Position numbers and translations under genes: made by a program
In this document: positions 48,658 to 58,613 of the stretch, piece by piece
Layout: the number at the start of each line of letters is the position of its first letter
Numbering within the stretch: the stretch's first letter is position 1
NCBI RefSeq assembly: GCF_014133895.1
Contig: NC_050728.1
Coordinates: 124,001-188,000, forward strand
DNA: 64,000 nucleotides
Reading direction: 5' to 3'
From: Torulaspora globosa
Lineage: Eukaryota > Ascomycota > Saccharomycetes > Saccharomycetales > Saccharomycetaceae
Notes under the pieces: generated by a model
Told to the model about the DNA's origin: nothing
Database searches by the model: none
The model's input: only the letters and a program-made list of their open reading frames with translations

Positions 48658-50100
48658 TTAAAAGTTGCAATGCTTTTGCTCTCCATCTCTGAGAGACTCG
48701 GTTATCGTTTGAGTGCTACTAACAATCATGATAAGGAATCCAAAAGCGATTGACATATAATGAGGAGTTTTCTGTCGCATAGTCTTGGCTTCTTTTGTCA
48801 AGATTAGATTTGTGTAAGGCGGCAAAATATACGCCATTGTCGAAGCCGTCGTAGCGCCAATCAATTCGAACAATGCGCCCAAATTGCAGGTGGTCAAAGC
48901 TATTGACATCGTTGAGAAGACGCACGTCGTTGTTATAACAAAATGCCTTACCGCTGACATGCTGTCAGACTCAACATTATCCGTAGAGTTTTGCGATATA
49001 AAAAGAGCCCCTATCACGTCTCTCAAAACAAAGATCTCTAATGGGAATGTTGTGAGCATGTTAAATCCGAAGCACAATCGAGCAATGTTGATCATTATAT
49101 CGTTTTCAGGAAAATTGTTGAGGATATTGCCTTTTGTTGCGTCTCTGAACACAGAGTAACCAGAGTAACCTAAAACCATGCAGAAAATCATTGAAACGCA
49201 AACACTTATATGTGTCAATCTGGAAAATTTTTGTAGACTTCTGTTTTTCATTGAGAAGAAGATGAAACTGGTATTATGGTGGCACACCAATGCAAAAGAT
49301 ATCACCGAAATACCACGAAAAATTCTAGGCGTAAAGAAAATATTTTCGAGAGTCAGTTTGGAGCCCTTTAAGGTTCTTTCCACCATTGGCCCTCGGATGA
49401 TGACGCTGAAGACAATCATAGCCATGCTTAGGAGCGCTAAGAACGATGCCCTGGAGAGCGCCTCGATGTTCTTCTGCAAAGAAAGCGGGTACGAAATAAA
49501 CAGCGTAACAAGTGTTATGATGACATTCCTTCTCAGAAGAAAGTGAGAAGAACCGAGGAAAGCTCTAAGAACCTGTGGAATAGTATCTCCAATAATAATG
49601 CAAAACCCGACACAACCACCAAAAGCAAAGAGTCCGTTCGAAAAAAGCACCAAATATCTGCCTTTCCGTCCCATAACATGCTCGACAGTGTCTTGATATG
49701 TTTTCTTACTGGCTACCGTTAGATTAATAACGATGAGTCTCAAAGTCCAGTCTACAAGGAAAGATAGGGCGATGAAAGCCATTAATCCGCCAATAATACC
49801 ACAGTTCCTGATTGCAAATGGTTGTCCAATCACTCCTGCCCCTAGAATGCTATTTGCCATATTCATAAATGCCCAGCGCATTGTGGACTTCTTTTCATTT
49901 TCTCGTATCAGCTTTGTCACTATGCTGTGTTCATTCGAATTTGCTTCAACTTCATTGTATCTTGGTTCGACAGTGTTCTCTTTCCTCATTGGTTCAACAT
50001 CAAAATCTGTCAATTCAAATTCCAATTCGGTAGGCAGACTTCCCTCATTATCATTCAGTTTAGAATAACCCTTTACACTAGGCATTTCACTCGTAACCAT
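48658..50100 (-). CDS. AVT2: Avt2, amino-acid transporter of the AVT (SLC38/AAAP) family
   Basis: AVT proteins are mostly vacuolar amino-acid transporters; Avt2 has no settled substrate. The longest frame begins at TTG; the ATG at 50100 gives 480 residues, the S. cerevisiae Avt2 length. A roughly 80-residue acidic cytosolic N-terminus precedes about eleven membrane helices. The first contains the family motif NMANSILGAGVIGQPFAIRN. Later blocks include GVSVISFA-like GISVISFALVCHHNTSFIF and the C-terminal TASTMAYILPPYTNLIL. It lies near the CAN1/ALP1-type gene, as AVT2 (YEL064C) is beside CAN1 (YEL063C). It is convergent with TOF1 and downstream of SEC2. Confidence 0.9.
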   Translation of the reverse strand: MVTSEMPSVKGYSKLNDNEGSLPTELEFELTDFDVEPMRKENTVEPRYNEVEANSNEHSIVTKLIRENEKKSTMRWAFMNMANSILGAGVIGQPFAIRNCGIIGGLMAFIALSFLVDWTLRLIVINLTVASKKTYQDTVEHVMGRKGRYLVLFSNGLFAFGGCVGFCIIIGDTIPQVLRAFLGSSHFLLRRNVIITLVTLFISYPLSLQKNIEALSRASFLALLSMAMIVFSVIIRGPMVERTLKGSKLTLENIFFTPRIFRGISVISFALVCHHNTSFIFFSMKNRSLQKFSRLTHISVCVSMIFCMVLGYSGYSVFRDATKGNILNNFPENDIMINIARLCFGFNMLTTFPLEIFVLRDVIGALFISQNSTDNVESDSMSAVRHFVITTTCVFSTMSIALTTCNLGALFELIGATTASTMAYILPPYTNLILTKEAKTMRQKTPHYMSIAFGFLIMIVSSTQTITESLRDGEQKHCNF

Positions 50101-50170
50101 AGTGAATAGCAACCTTCATGTTGCTCCTCTTCGATCCATCGATTGACATGGATCTTCCTATGCATCGAAT

Positions 50171-52297
50171 CTAAGATAAAGCCTGCCCTTGAGCTGAGGT
50201 CACGTGCTTTACCTCATCTAAACCGTGGTTATCAAGAGCATCTCCATACGCCTCTTCATCGTTAGATATCTCGTCATTTGTTTCAGGTTGGCCATTGCAA
50301 TCATTTGGGGGCTCCTTGTGCCCAGTCTCTTGAGGGCCAAATGATGAGAAGTTGTTCTGTTGTAGTCCAATCTCATCGCCAGAAGAAGTATTTGACCGGT
50401 CGTTTTCTGCATCAGTTGACTCAATTAACTTTGATGTTGATGGCGATCTTTCTATGTTTGAGTCTCTGACGTTTAGTCCTTGAGAAGATTCTTTGTCGTT
50501 TACTCGTCTGACAGTAGTGTCACGCTCCTCTGATGCGTTCGTACTCGCTGGTCTGCAAATGTCTGCTTCGCCTTTATTTATCGATAATTCCACATCATGG
50601 ACGCTTGTCGCTGGGGATGCATTCTTGCCTTCGAAGTCAAAAGTTTCACTCTCCGTGGGCTCTCCATCGTCGCCCTTCTTTATTGTGAAATCCTCCGAGT
50701 CTGCTTTTCCAAGTGAAAAGTTACTGCCACCAACTACAATCGGCGAGATATCACCTGCATCACCCTCTTCGTTAATGGGAGTCACCAGTGGACCTATCTT
50801 CTGGCCTATGGAGTCATCAATAGACCAGATTCCAATGTGGGTCCAATGCAAAGCGGAGCGCAGTTTACACAGCTGCAACCATGCTCTCTGGATGTTGCTC
50901 GTGGGAGACCCTGCCAGTTCGACCTTCGTATCCACTTGCGGTTCCGTTTTAGTTGTACCTCCTATAACGCTCAATCTATGCGACGACTTTCCTTCTTTTC
51001 TCGGGCTTCCCTCGTCTCTCGAGCCACCATTAGTTGCACGTCCTTCATCTTTCGCCACACTGGTCAAAGTCACTTTCTCAAGGTTCCAAGTGCCAAGCTT
51101 CAAGGACCTTAAAAATGCGAAGATCTCGCAGGTTTGTCTCACTTTCAGTAAACAATACCGACAAAGTGGAAAGCTATTGGTAATAACGAGCGAACCATCC
51201 TCTAACTTATTCTGAGTTTTAAGAACGTACATCCTGGCATGTTCTAGAACGTCATCTCGGGCTTCAGAACAAAATGAGCACTTGTCATGAACGGCGATTG
51301 GTGGCGAGTCCAAGGGAAAATTGAACAGATGGTTATCCTTTGTATTGCTTAAGTTAGCGTGCCTGAACTCTGAGCTTTTCAAAGTTGGCGAGCCGTACTG
51401 GAAATTTTCATTGATTCCACTCAGAGGCTCTACAACAACTAATCCCTCCATCATTAATGACATTAAAGTCCTTCTAACAATCCACCCCAGCCCGCTGGCG
51501 TTGTCTAGCCTCAAGATTGGTTGTATTTCATCGTTTATCAACCTCCTCAGTAACTTCGAGCTAGACGACGCTTCCTTCAGTGTCTCACAGCGAGGCAAAA
51601 CAGCAATGAATTTCATAAATTCTTTGTACAAGTCGAGATCATAACGAATAGATCTTATATTTGGCGAGTAAATTGGTCCCGAGAGTTGTTCATGTAATTT
51701 GCTTGAGCTTGAAGTGGAAGCCCTGTTTAGCAGTAAGGTCGATCCAGATTTGTCGTTATCTGTCGTCGAAGGTTTCACATGGGGCGCTGTCTTTGCCATA
51801 CTTTCCTCTTCTACATTTTGCAATATCTTCTTGAGATTCTTCACCTGAAGGTTCAAAATCTCGAGTATCGAGTCTTTTTCTCGTAGCTGTTCCGTTAACT
51901 TGGTGTTCTCCACTTCAAGCGCATGCCCTTCTTTGCGAGCAGTTGCCACCATCTTATTTGCTTCATTAAATAGCGATGCTGTTAAATCTTCAATCTCCGT
52001 GTTCAATTCCTCCACTGTCTTTTGAGCGGCAGATCGAAGCTCTTTCTCTGCGGCTAATTCTTCTTTCAGCTTTTCTATTTCTTCGGTTTGGCCATTATAT
52101 TTCCTCTCTAATCCATCAAACACCAGCTTAAATTCCTCATACTGATCAACAATGCTCTTCTGAATTTGGATCGTTCTGTTAGCTTTATTTAGTCTTTCTT
52201 CTAGCTGGGATTGTTTTTCGATGCTCTCGATGAGTTGAGTTGACAAGGAGGAGATCTGAACGGAAACCCTTTCAGACTCTTCAGATAGACCCTCCAT
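50171..52297 (-). CDS. SEC2: Sec2, guanine-nucleotide exchange factor for Sec4
   Basis: Sec2 activates the Rab GTPase Sec4 on secretory vesicles. The longest frame starts at a TTG at 52345; the first ATG, 52297, gives 708 residues (S. cerevisiae 759). The N-terminal coiled coil that forms the exchange domain spans about 5-155 and contains EDLTASLFNEANKMVATARKE-type sequence, the most conserved Sec2 segment. A middle domain (about 225-420) has Cys pairs (CSFCSEARDDV; FPLCRYCLLK). The C-terminal third is acidic and Ser-rich. It is in tandem with BNI1 upstream and AVT2 downstream, corresponding to YNL272C. Confidence 0.94.
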   Translation of the reverse strand: MEGLSEESERVSVQISSLSTQLIESIEKQSQLEERLNKANRTIQIQKSIVDQYEEFKLVFDGLERKYNGQTEEIEKLKEELAAEKELRSAAQKTVEELNTEIEDLTASLFNEANKMVATARKEGHALEVENTKLTEQLREKDSILEILNLQVKNLKKILQNVEEESMAKTAPHVKPSTTDNDKSGSTLLLNRASTSSSSKLHEQLSGPIYSPNIRSIRYDLDLYKEFMKFIAVLPRCETLKEASSSSKLLRRLINDEIQPILRLDNASGLGWIVRRTLMSLMMEGLVVVEPLSGINENFQYGSPTLKSSEFRHANLSNTKDNHLFNFPLDSPPIAVHDKCSFCSEARDDVLEHARMYVLKTQNKLEDGSLVITNSFPLCRYCLLKVRQTCEIFAFLRSLKLGTWNLEKVTLTSVAKDEGRATNGGSRDEGSPRKEGKSSHRLSVIGGTTKTEPQVDTKVELAGSPTSNIQRAWLQLCKLRSALHWTHIGIWSIDDSIGQKIGPLVTPINEEGDAGDISPIVVGGSNFSLGKADSEDFTIKKGDDGEPTESETFDFEGKNASPATSVHDVELSINKGEADICRPASTNASEERDTTVRRVNDKESSQGLNVRDSNIERSPSTSKLIESTDAENDRSNTSSGDEIGLQQNNFSSFGPQETGHKEPPNDCNGQPETNDEISNDEEAYGDALDNHGLDEVKHVTSAQGQALS

Positions 52298-52560
52298 TAG
52301 CAGTGATAGGACGCAGCAAAAGTGATCTCTGAGTGACAAGATCAAGCCAATCGCTCGATTGATCTCGTAAAAGCTCTTCTTGACTATGTCTAATGATCTG
52401 CGAAACTTAAAGCATCTTGGCCGGGTAAGGCACTTAGATGTGACAGTAAATAAACTAATTACATGAAGATGAATTGAACTACCTACTACCCAGGCGGCGT
52501 TGGCTTTAGGAGTTGGCTTGATTTCTTTGAAATAATCGCTTAAGACTATTTAATAGACGT

Positions 52561-55500
52561 TTATAATAATGTCTCGCTGGTGGCAGTATCTCTGTCTTTT
52601 TCAGGATGGTTAGGTTCCTTTAAAGGCGTCAGGTTGAGATTGTTAGTATCATTTGAGTAGTCAGTGTCAGCGGAGCTTACCGTTTCTCTTATCCCTTCAC
52701 TGAAGGAAAATGACTCATTGGGAGATATCTCTGTGTTTGTTTTCCTTCGACGTGCACGTAGTTTCTCCTTGTGACCGCTTAGTGTAGTGTTCCGCTTGCT
52801 TGGGGACTCATCACCTCTCAAACCAAGTAGAAGTGCCTTCGCTCGGTCTACAATAGGCTCATCGCCTTGAGATTCGTCGGCTTCCTTCGCTAAAGGCGAG
52901 CCTGTCAGAGTTGGTCTATCCTCCTCTGGTCTTCGGTCCTTGCCGTCATTCTTCTCGGGAGTATATATGATGCTGTCTTCTTCGTTGTCAATAAACTGTA
53001 ACGCATTGGACGTGGCGTCCTTGTCGGAAAGTAGCTTTTTCCTTATCATTGCCCTTTTTCTCGCCGAGGAAGGATCCGTTTTGGCTGGAGCGGCATTTTT
53101 CAGTTGTTCAAGCAATTTATCCATTATTTCACGCCTGTCTTCCGCTTCGGCATTGTTAGAAGTGTGCTCTCCGGCGTCATTATTTGACTTATCCTTTGCT
53201 TCTGCCTTTCTTTGCTGTTCCTCTACCATTTTCTTATGTTTTTGATATAATCTCTCTTCTTCTTCAGCCTTGAGGTTCTGGGCTTGCGCTTTCTTGTATT
53301 CATTGATGAAGTCCGCAAACTTCTTGAAAAACGAATTTTTGGCAAATTTATCAGCGGAATCTTCACCATATCGCTGCATCAAACTTTCGAACTCCATGAG
53401 GGAAAGTTTTACCTCCTCATCCAGAAGCTCAACCTTCTTGCTCGCCTCCGACAAAACGGGCAATACTTTCGCTAGAACCTTGTCGAGGGGGTGGAATTTG
53501 GACGAATCGCTCAGATTACCAATCTCGACGGATCTCTGGACGTTTATGACGGATTGGCTGAAGCTGTCACAATCATGTACCAACTGCTCGATGGATATTT
53601 TGACGACATCCAATACTGGCTGGAGATCGAGCAAAAAATCATTAAAGGACGGATAGTTATCTCGAACAATCTTCTCGACATAGTTCAAAAACGTCATGTT
53701 ATTATCGGAGTCCTTGATGAAAGTCAGTCGCTGCAGGGTGGAGAGTTTGAACCCATGGGCTTGCTTAGATGCATCATTCATATAGTTTCCAACTGCCAAG
53801 ATTACGTTGAATACATTGCTCAGATTAGCTGATTGTTGGATAGCGGCAACGGCTTTATCGACTTTTCGTAGTTTGGACATAAGCTCTGAATACTCGCGCT
53901 CATAAGAAGTGACCACTTTAAGCGCTCTCATACGCGAACCCCAGTATGTCTGCAAATTGTATATCAGTTGCAAATAAATTTGATCCGCTCTTTGTAGCTC
54001 GGCCGGATCTTTTTCTGGAGGCTTGGCGTCTTCTAATGAGGTAACTCCATCCCAATCGGTAGAGTATGGTGCGAAATTCCTTGCCTGGTTATTTGTCACT
54101 TCAATAATTTCAGGTTTCGACAAAAATTCAATTACACTTGGCGTTCCTAAAAAGTCTTTGTCACATTTGAGAATTCTTCTTACCACTTCGTCAACAGGTA
54201 ACTGGGAGTACATATGAAGATTAATTCCGAACTGTTGGGAGATGTCTCGTGATAAGAATGTAATCTTATCCAGGTCGTCTGTCTTTTTAGCGCGCAAAGA
54301 TTTGATTTCCCGAGCTGCGAAGGCCTTCTCTAAGTCTGCAAGAACACCTTTCTCGTATAAATCACCAGCAAACTTTTCTGCTTTGCCAGATGACCAGATT
54401 GAATCATCGGTTGAGTCCAGTTTTTCCCAGTGAAGCTGCTTCAGCTTCTTTCGAGCACGCGGGTAGCTGTTAAAGGGAGAAGGCGACTCCGGAACTAGGG
54501 GTGATGACGATGTACTTCGGTCAATCTTTGCCGCACGTCCTATTGGGGGAGGAGGTGGCGGTGGAGGGGGGGTGCTAGACTTTGAGCTTCCGGGTGTGAA
54601 AGATGATGGAAGAGGAGGTGGTGGTGGAACTTGAATTTCACTCTTGAATATAAAATTAGGAGGCGGAGGAGGTGGTGGAGGCGGTGGAGGTGATAGTATA
54701 TGGCTAATTTTGTTCGCTGAGTTAAAGAAAGCTGGTGGAGGTGGGGGCGCAGGAGGAGAATTCGACAATTCAGATTCTTTAGATTTGCTCATCATTTCCG
54801 GTAATGGTGGTGCAACAGGTGGCAAAATGGCAGGCATTTCTTCCTCTGAAGTAGTTTCCTTAACTGCGCCGACCAAATTTGAATCATTCTCACGCTCAGG
54901 ACACTCTAATACTTTTTCTTCTTTCATCAAACTTTCCGGGGCAGAATCAGTCTCCAGTTCACTTTGTTTTTCCAATCCACCGGAAAGCTGGGCGATTGAC
55001 GGATTGATTTTATTCTGCCTCTTCATTCGCTCTACAAACGATCTCCTTTGATTGTTCTTCTTCTTATCAATATCAATCTCATGATGACTCTGAAGTGAAG
55101 AATCTCTTCGATCAGCTCCTGTTGCGTATTTCTGTGAAAGAGCTTCAAGGAAAGAACCGCCCTCGAAAGTTAGCGATTTCTCGCTAGGAACCTCGGATGC
55201 CACATTGCTTATACTTTGCAGCTTCTCGAGAGAGCGCGCGAGCTTTGCCTTTGCTTGAAGATCGGTAGTTTGCAGCTCAGTTTTGAGTGCTGTCAATTCT
55301 GAAGTTACTCGATCAATTTCTGCAAGCTTTGCTTCTACCGCTTTCGGATCCAATGTTGAGAGTCCAAGATTTTCGACGGGATCTAAGCTGTTAGCTTCCA
55401 ACGGATCGCTAAAGAGCATTTCCGAATTACTATCAGCTCTGTAATCACCATACATAGCTTCGAGGTCTCTAAGCCTCTGTAACGCGACAAGCCTTTTATT

Positions 55501-58275
55501 ATTGAAAAGTTCCTTAACTCTTTCGTCGACATTGAATTTTGAGATACTATTGGATTCATTTTGAATTTCTGCGAGCGCTTTTCTCAATTGACTTAATTTG
55601 TTAGCCGTAATATTTTCTTCAATTTTGGGATCTCCCTTCTTAATCATTTGAACAGGCGCTTGCAGGATCTTCTTTTCATGATCAGCAAAATTTGTCATCT
55701 CAAGTTGCCGGGCCTCTTGTTCTATATCCTCCATTCTAAGACGTAACATTTTAAGTCTCTTGTTGGGTTGCACTGTTATGCCAAACCTTTTTGAGTCGAT
55801 GCTAAAGTCCTTTTCCGTCTTTCGCAAACCGTCTTGTAGAGCTTTTTGTATGCTATTTTTCTTATCGGGATCCAAGGTCCCTGGAGACATGCGAGTACCT
55901 AAAGCGCCAGAGAGATTGATTTCTTCATTTGGCCGTGAATTGAGTATAGTCAACATCTTGCGCAGCTCTACTTCATGTTCATGTTTCTCTAATAGATGCT
56001 TTTTCTTCAACTCTTCTAACTCGCTTTGAAGTTGTAGCGTAACCCTTTGATTTTTATCCAGGATTCTATCTCTTTGCTTCAACTCCTCCTCCAGCTGTCC
56101 TATCAAACCGTTTCCAGCTTTACTTAGCTTTTCGTTCAGATAGTCCCTTTCAGCTTCAATCTCCTCGAGCCTCTTTGTCAAAGTTCTACTCTCCAAAATT
56201 GCACGACGAGCAACTTCGTCGGTTTGCATTGAATCATATAGCCTTTGAATGGCCATGTTCATACTTGATGACTCGTCAACTGCAGATACGGAAACATTCG
56301 TCATCAAGGAATCCATCAATTTCAACTGCTTAGAAAGTTTGGTAGGATCTTCTTTTTCCTCTAGCAATCTTTTGCTAGAAAGAAACAGATGTTTGATTAG
56401 TGAATTGAGCAATTTTTCGTTTTCAGTACCCTTGCAATGATCTGTTAGTTGCCTTAGTAACGCTACGGAATCTTCCATATTAATATTCGAATCCTGTGCA
56501 TTTGTTTCGAGTATTGAATTGAGGTCATCAAGTTTACGATTTTCATAATCTTCAATTTGTTCTGTAAGCTTGTCGTAATCCAGAAGCCTGAATTTGTTCA
56601 TAATTCTTAATCCGCCGGCATTCTCAAGTCTAGACCTGAGCAAAATCCTTTGGTTTACCACATCAGTTCCATTACAAAAATGGTTCATGAATACCATTAT
56701 CCACTGGGAGTACTCTAAAATGGCGTTCTCGCCACCAGAAGCCTTATAATCTTCGGATGCTCCGACAAGCGACCCCATCTTGCCTCTGCCCTCTAAAGTG
56801 TGTTCCACGGCGAATAACCATGACTGTATAACCTTAAAGTGGCTATCGGGAGTAAAGTGGATAAAGTGCTGAGGCAGGCTTTTTATGTAATGTACCATAT
56901 GCAAATTTTCGCCAATCTTAAATTTCTTGTCTAGAGCATTGAGAACCGCTTCAAACCTAGCCTTATCTCTCCTCTCCAGCATACAGACCATAATTTCGGT
57001 AGCCATCTTTCTAGTCGCAAGTCTCACCGAAAATAGACCATTCGCTATCGTATCGGTCATGATACTGTGCCTTGAAAGCTCGTAAAGACCTTGGGACAGA
57101 ACAGATAGCACCCTGAAGCATTTGAAAAAAGAGTTCTCTTTCTCCAGTATTTCAGCAGTTAGTGGTTGATTCGGATCTGTCTTATAGATGGATGTAATGA
57201 GTACGTTGGCCATCGCTATGTGGCCTTGGTGCTCTAGAAAGGCATCTACCCAATCTAGTTGCTCTGTGCGTAAAGTGACCCATAAATCATTCATGTCATC
57301 GTTGGTAAGTTTATCAGCAATTATCTTTTTGACATAGTGTATAGGTGGTAAGTTGAGCTTCGCTGTTGTTGAACCGGAACCGTTCGATGCCTTTTCAGAC
57401 AGTTGATTCAATTTGCTCTTACTACCGGGTTTAGATCCATGGGATGAAGTACTATTCTTCTTGGAGGGTTTCGACGCATGTAGCGAGGAATCGTAAGTCA
57501 CAGAAGATCGCGGAGACGTGTGGTTCATGGATTGAGAGTGGGTAGTGCTGTTTGCTGCTATTGACCCGAAAGCCAATGAAGCATGCGTGGCCCCACCTGC
57601 GTTATTATGAACCTTTTTCAACTCATTTTGTAGATCTTGCTTCACAATCAACCATTTCTTCTCAACGTCATAATCCATAAGATCTTGCTGTTTCTCTGGC
57701 GATAGATTTTGGAGAATGTTCCGCTTATACATCATGTCTTCGAATAGAGTCTCAATTTCGCGGTGGTCTTTCGGCATATCCAACTTGATCTTGCCATCCG
57801 ATGTCATAAACTTCGCCAAATTGGATTGAGAGCCCTGCGAATGCAGGCTAGAAGAGGTAAAGCTCTGATTGGTTGGTTCTCTGGTTAACACAGAACCACC
57901 TGCCAGTGTGGAAAGCTGTGCCGAAGACCTCCTCGAGTAGGTGTATTTTGTGCCAGAATGAATAGAAGGCGCCCTGGAATGGCCTGACACTATCGACTCA
58001 CCAGAGGACTTTCCATTGACGTATTGTGATAAGTTCTGCATATTCAAGGTCGATTTCTTGTTCAAAGGTCGCAGGTCGGTCGCATTCGAAACCCTGCTCG
58101 GTACGCTAACTTTCTTGGGCGATGTGATATCTGAGGTTTCTATTCGGTGCTGCGATCCATTATGACCACCGGAGGAGTTGGTGAGGCGCTTTAAGTTGTT
58201 TAGAAGCCCAGAACTGGACGTGCTATTTGCCGAACCTCCGCCGCCACCATTTTTTGACTGAGAGTTTCTAGGCAT
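52561..58275 (-). CDS. BNI1: Bni1, formin that nucleates linear actin cables
   Basis: Bni1 assembles actin cables at the bud and mating tip under Rho GTPase control. The 1904 residues compare with 1953 in S. cerevisiae. In order: a Ser-rich N-terminus; the GTPase-binding and FH3 region (about 160-560, DHREIETLFEDMMYKRNI); coiled coils (about 690-800 and 1000-1060); the FH1 domain (about 1135-1250) with several runs of five to eleven prolines; the FH2 domain (about 1265-1675, KLKQLHWEKLDSTDDSIWSS, LAVGNYMNDASKQAHGFKLS); and the autoinhibitory DAD with MDKLLEQLKNAAP near 1713. It corresponds to YNL271C, between SEC2 and the permease pair. Confidence 0.97.
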   Translation of the reverse strand: MPRNSQSKNGGGGGSANSTSSSGLLNNLKRLTNSSGGHNGSQHRIETSDITSPKKVSVPSRVSNATDLRPLNKKSTLNMQNLSQYVNGKSSGESIVSGHSRAPSIHSGTKYTYSRRSSAQLSTLAGGSVLTREPTNQSFTSSSLHSQGSQSNLAKFMTSDGKIKLDMPKDHREIETLFEDMMYKRNILQNLSPEKQQDLMDYDVEKKWLIVKQDLQNELKKVHNNAGGATHASLAFGSIAANSTTHSQSMNHTSPRSSVTYDSSLHASKPSKKNSTSSHGSKPGSKSKLNQLSEKASNGSGSTTAKLNLPPIHYVKKIIADKLTNDDMNDLWVTLRTEQLDWVDAFLEHQGHIAMANVLITSIYKTDPNQPLTAEILEKENSFFKCFRVLSVLSQGLYELSRHSIMTDTIANGLFSVRLATRKMATEIMVCMLERRDKARFEAVLNALDKKFKIGENLHMVHYIKSLPQHFIHFTPDSHFKVIQSWLFAVEHTLEGRGKMGSLVGASEDYKASGGENAILEYSQWIMVFMNHFCNGTDVVNQRILLRSRLENAGGLRIMNKFRLLDYDKLTEQIEDYENRKLDDLNSILETNAQDSNINMEDSVALLRQLTDHCKGTENEKLLNSLIKHLFLSSKRLLEEKEDPTKLSKQLKLMDSLMTNVSVSAVDESSSMNMAIQRLYDSMQTDEVARRAILESRTLTKRLEEIEAERDYLNEKLSKAGNGLIGQLEEELKQRDRILDKNQRVTLQLQSELEELKKKHLLEKHEHEVELRKMLTILNSRPNEEINLSGALGTRMSPGTLDPDKKNSIQKALQDGLRKTEKDFSIDSKRFGITVQPNKRLKMLRLRMEDIEQEARQLEMTNFADHEKKILQAPVQMIKKGDPKIEENITANKLSQLRKALAEIQNESNSISKFNVDERVKELFNNKRLVALQRLRDLEAMYGDYRADSNSEMLFSDPLEANSLDPVENLGLSTLDPKAVEAKLAEIDRVTSELTALKTELQTTDLQAKAKLARSLEKLQSISNVASEVPSEKSLTFEGGSFLEALSQKYATGADRRDSSLQSHHEIDIDKKKNNQRRSFVERMKRQNKINPSIAQLSGGLEKQSELETDSAPESLMKEEKVLECPERENDSNLVGAVKETTSEEEMPAILPPVAPPLPEMMSKSKESELSNSPPAPPPPPAFFNSANKISHILSPPPPPPPPPPPNFIFKSEIQVPPPPPLPSSFTPGSSKSSTPPPPPPPPPIGRAAKIDRSTSSSPLVPESPSPFNSYPRARKKLKQLHWEKLDSTDDSIWSSGKAEKFAGDLYEKGVLADLEKAFAAREIKSLRAKKTDDLDKITFLSRDISQQFGINLHMYSQLPVDEVVRRILKCDKDFLGTPSVIEFLSKPEIIEVTNNQARNFAPYSTDWDGVTSLEDAKPPEKDPAELQRADQIYLQLIYNLQTYWGSRMRALKVVTSYEREYSELMSKLRKVDKAVAAIQQSANLSNVFNVILAVGNYMNDASKQAHGFKLSTLQRLTFIKDSDNNMTFLNYVEKIVRDNYPSFNDFLLDLQPVLDVVKISIEQLVHDCDSFSQSVINVQRSVEIGNLSDSSKFHPLDKVLAKVLPVLSEASKKVELLDEEVKLSLMEFESLMQRYGEDSADKFAKNSFFKKFADFINEYKKAQAQNLKAEEEERLYQKHKKMVEEQQRKAEAKDKSNNDAGEHTSNNAEAEDRREIMDKLLEQLKNAAPAKTDPSSARKRAMIRKKLLSDKDATSNALQFIDNEEDSIIYTPEKNDGKDRRPEEDRPTLTGSPLAKEADESQGDEPIVDRAKALLLGLRGDESPSKRNTTLSGHKEKLRARRRKTNTEISPNESFSFSEGIRETVSSADTDYSNDTNNLNLTPLKEPNHPEKDRDTATSETLL

Positions 58276-58613
58276 GGTTTAATGCCTCCTCAAAGCAGCT
58301 TACGAGCAATATACTTTAAGTAATAGGCTTCACACTATGCTTAGCGAATGTCACACTGCTGTCGACCCTTTTCTTTCTAGTCTTTTTTGTGGATTGATCC
58401 TTGTTGATGGTGCTTTCTTCGAGTTCGAAACTAATTAAGACCCGAACCCTCCAATTAATAGGCTGAAAGCCAACGACAGAAAACAAAAATAAGCAGCAAC
58501 TGATTGCTCTTCGCTGAATTCAATGTGGCTTGGAGTCCATGATTGAATTACTTCGATTAATTTAAATACTCATATAATACACCTTATAATGCGGAATAAG
58601 GGACGCTACAGAA
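58276..58613. other. Intergenic region between BNI1 and the permease
   Basis: These 338 bases hold the BNI1 promoter and the 3' end of the ALP1/CAN1-type gene. I see no gene or strong motif. Confidence 0.5.

Noticed and set aside
48713..48722. TACTAAC branch-site sequence on the plus strand
   Set aside because: It lies antisense within the AVT2 coding region and has no donor or acceptor partner.
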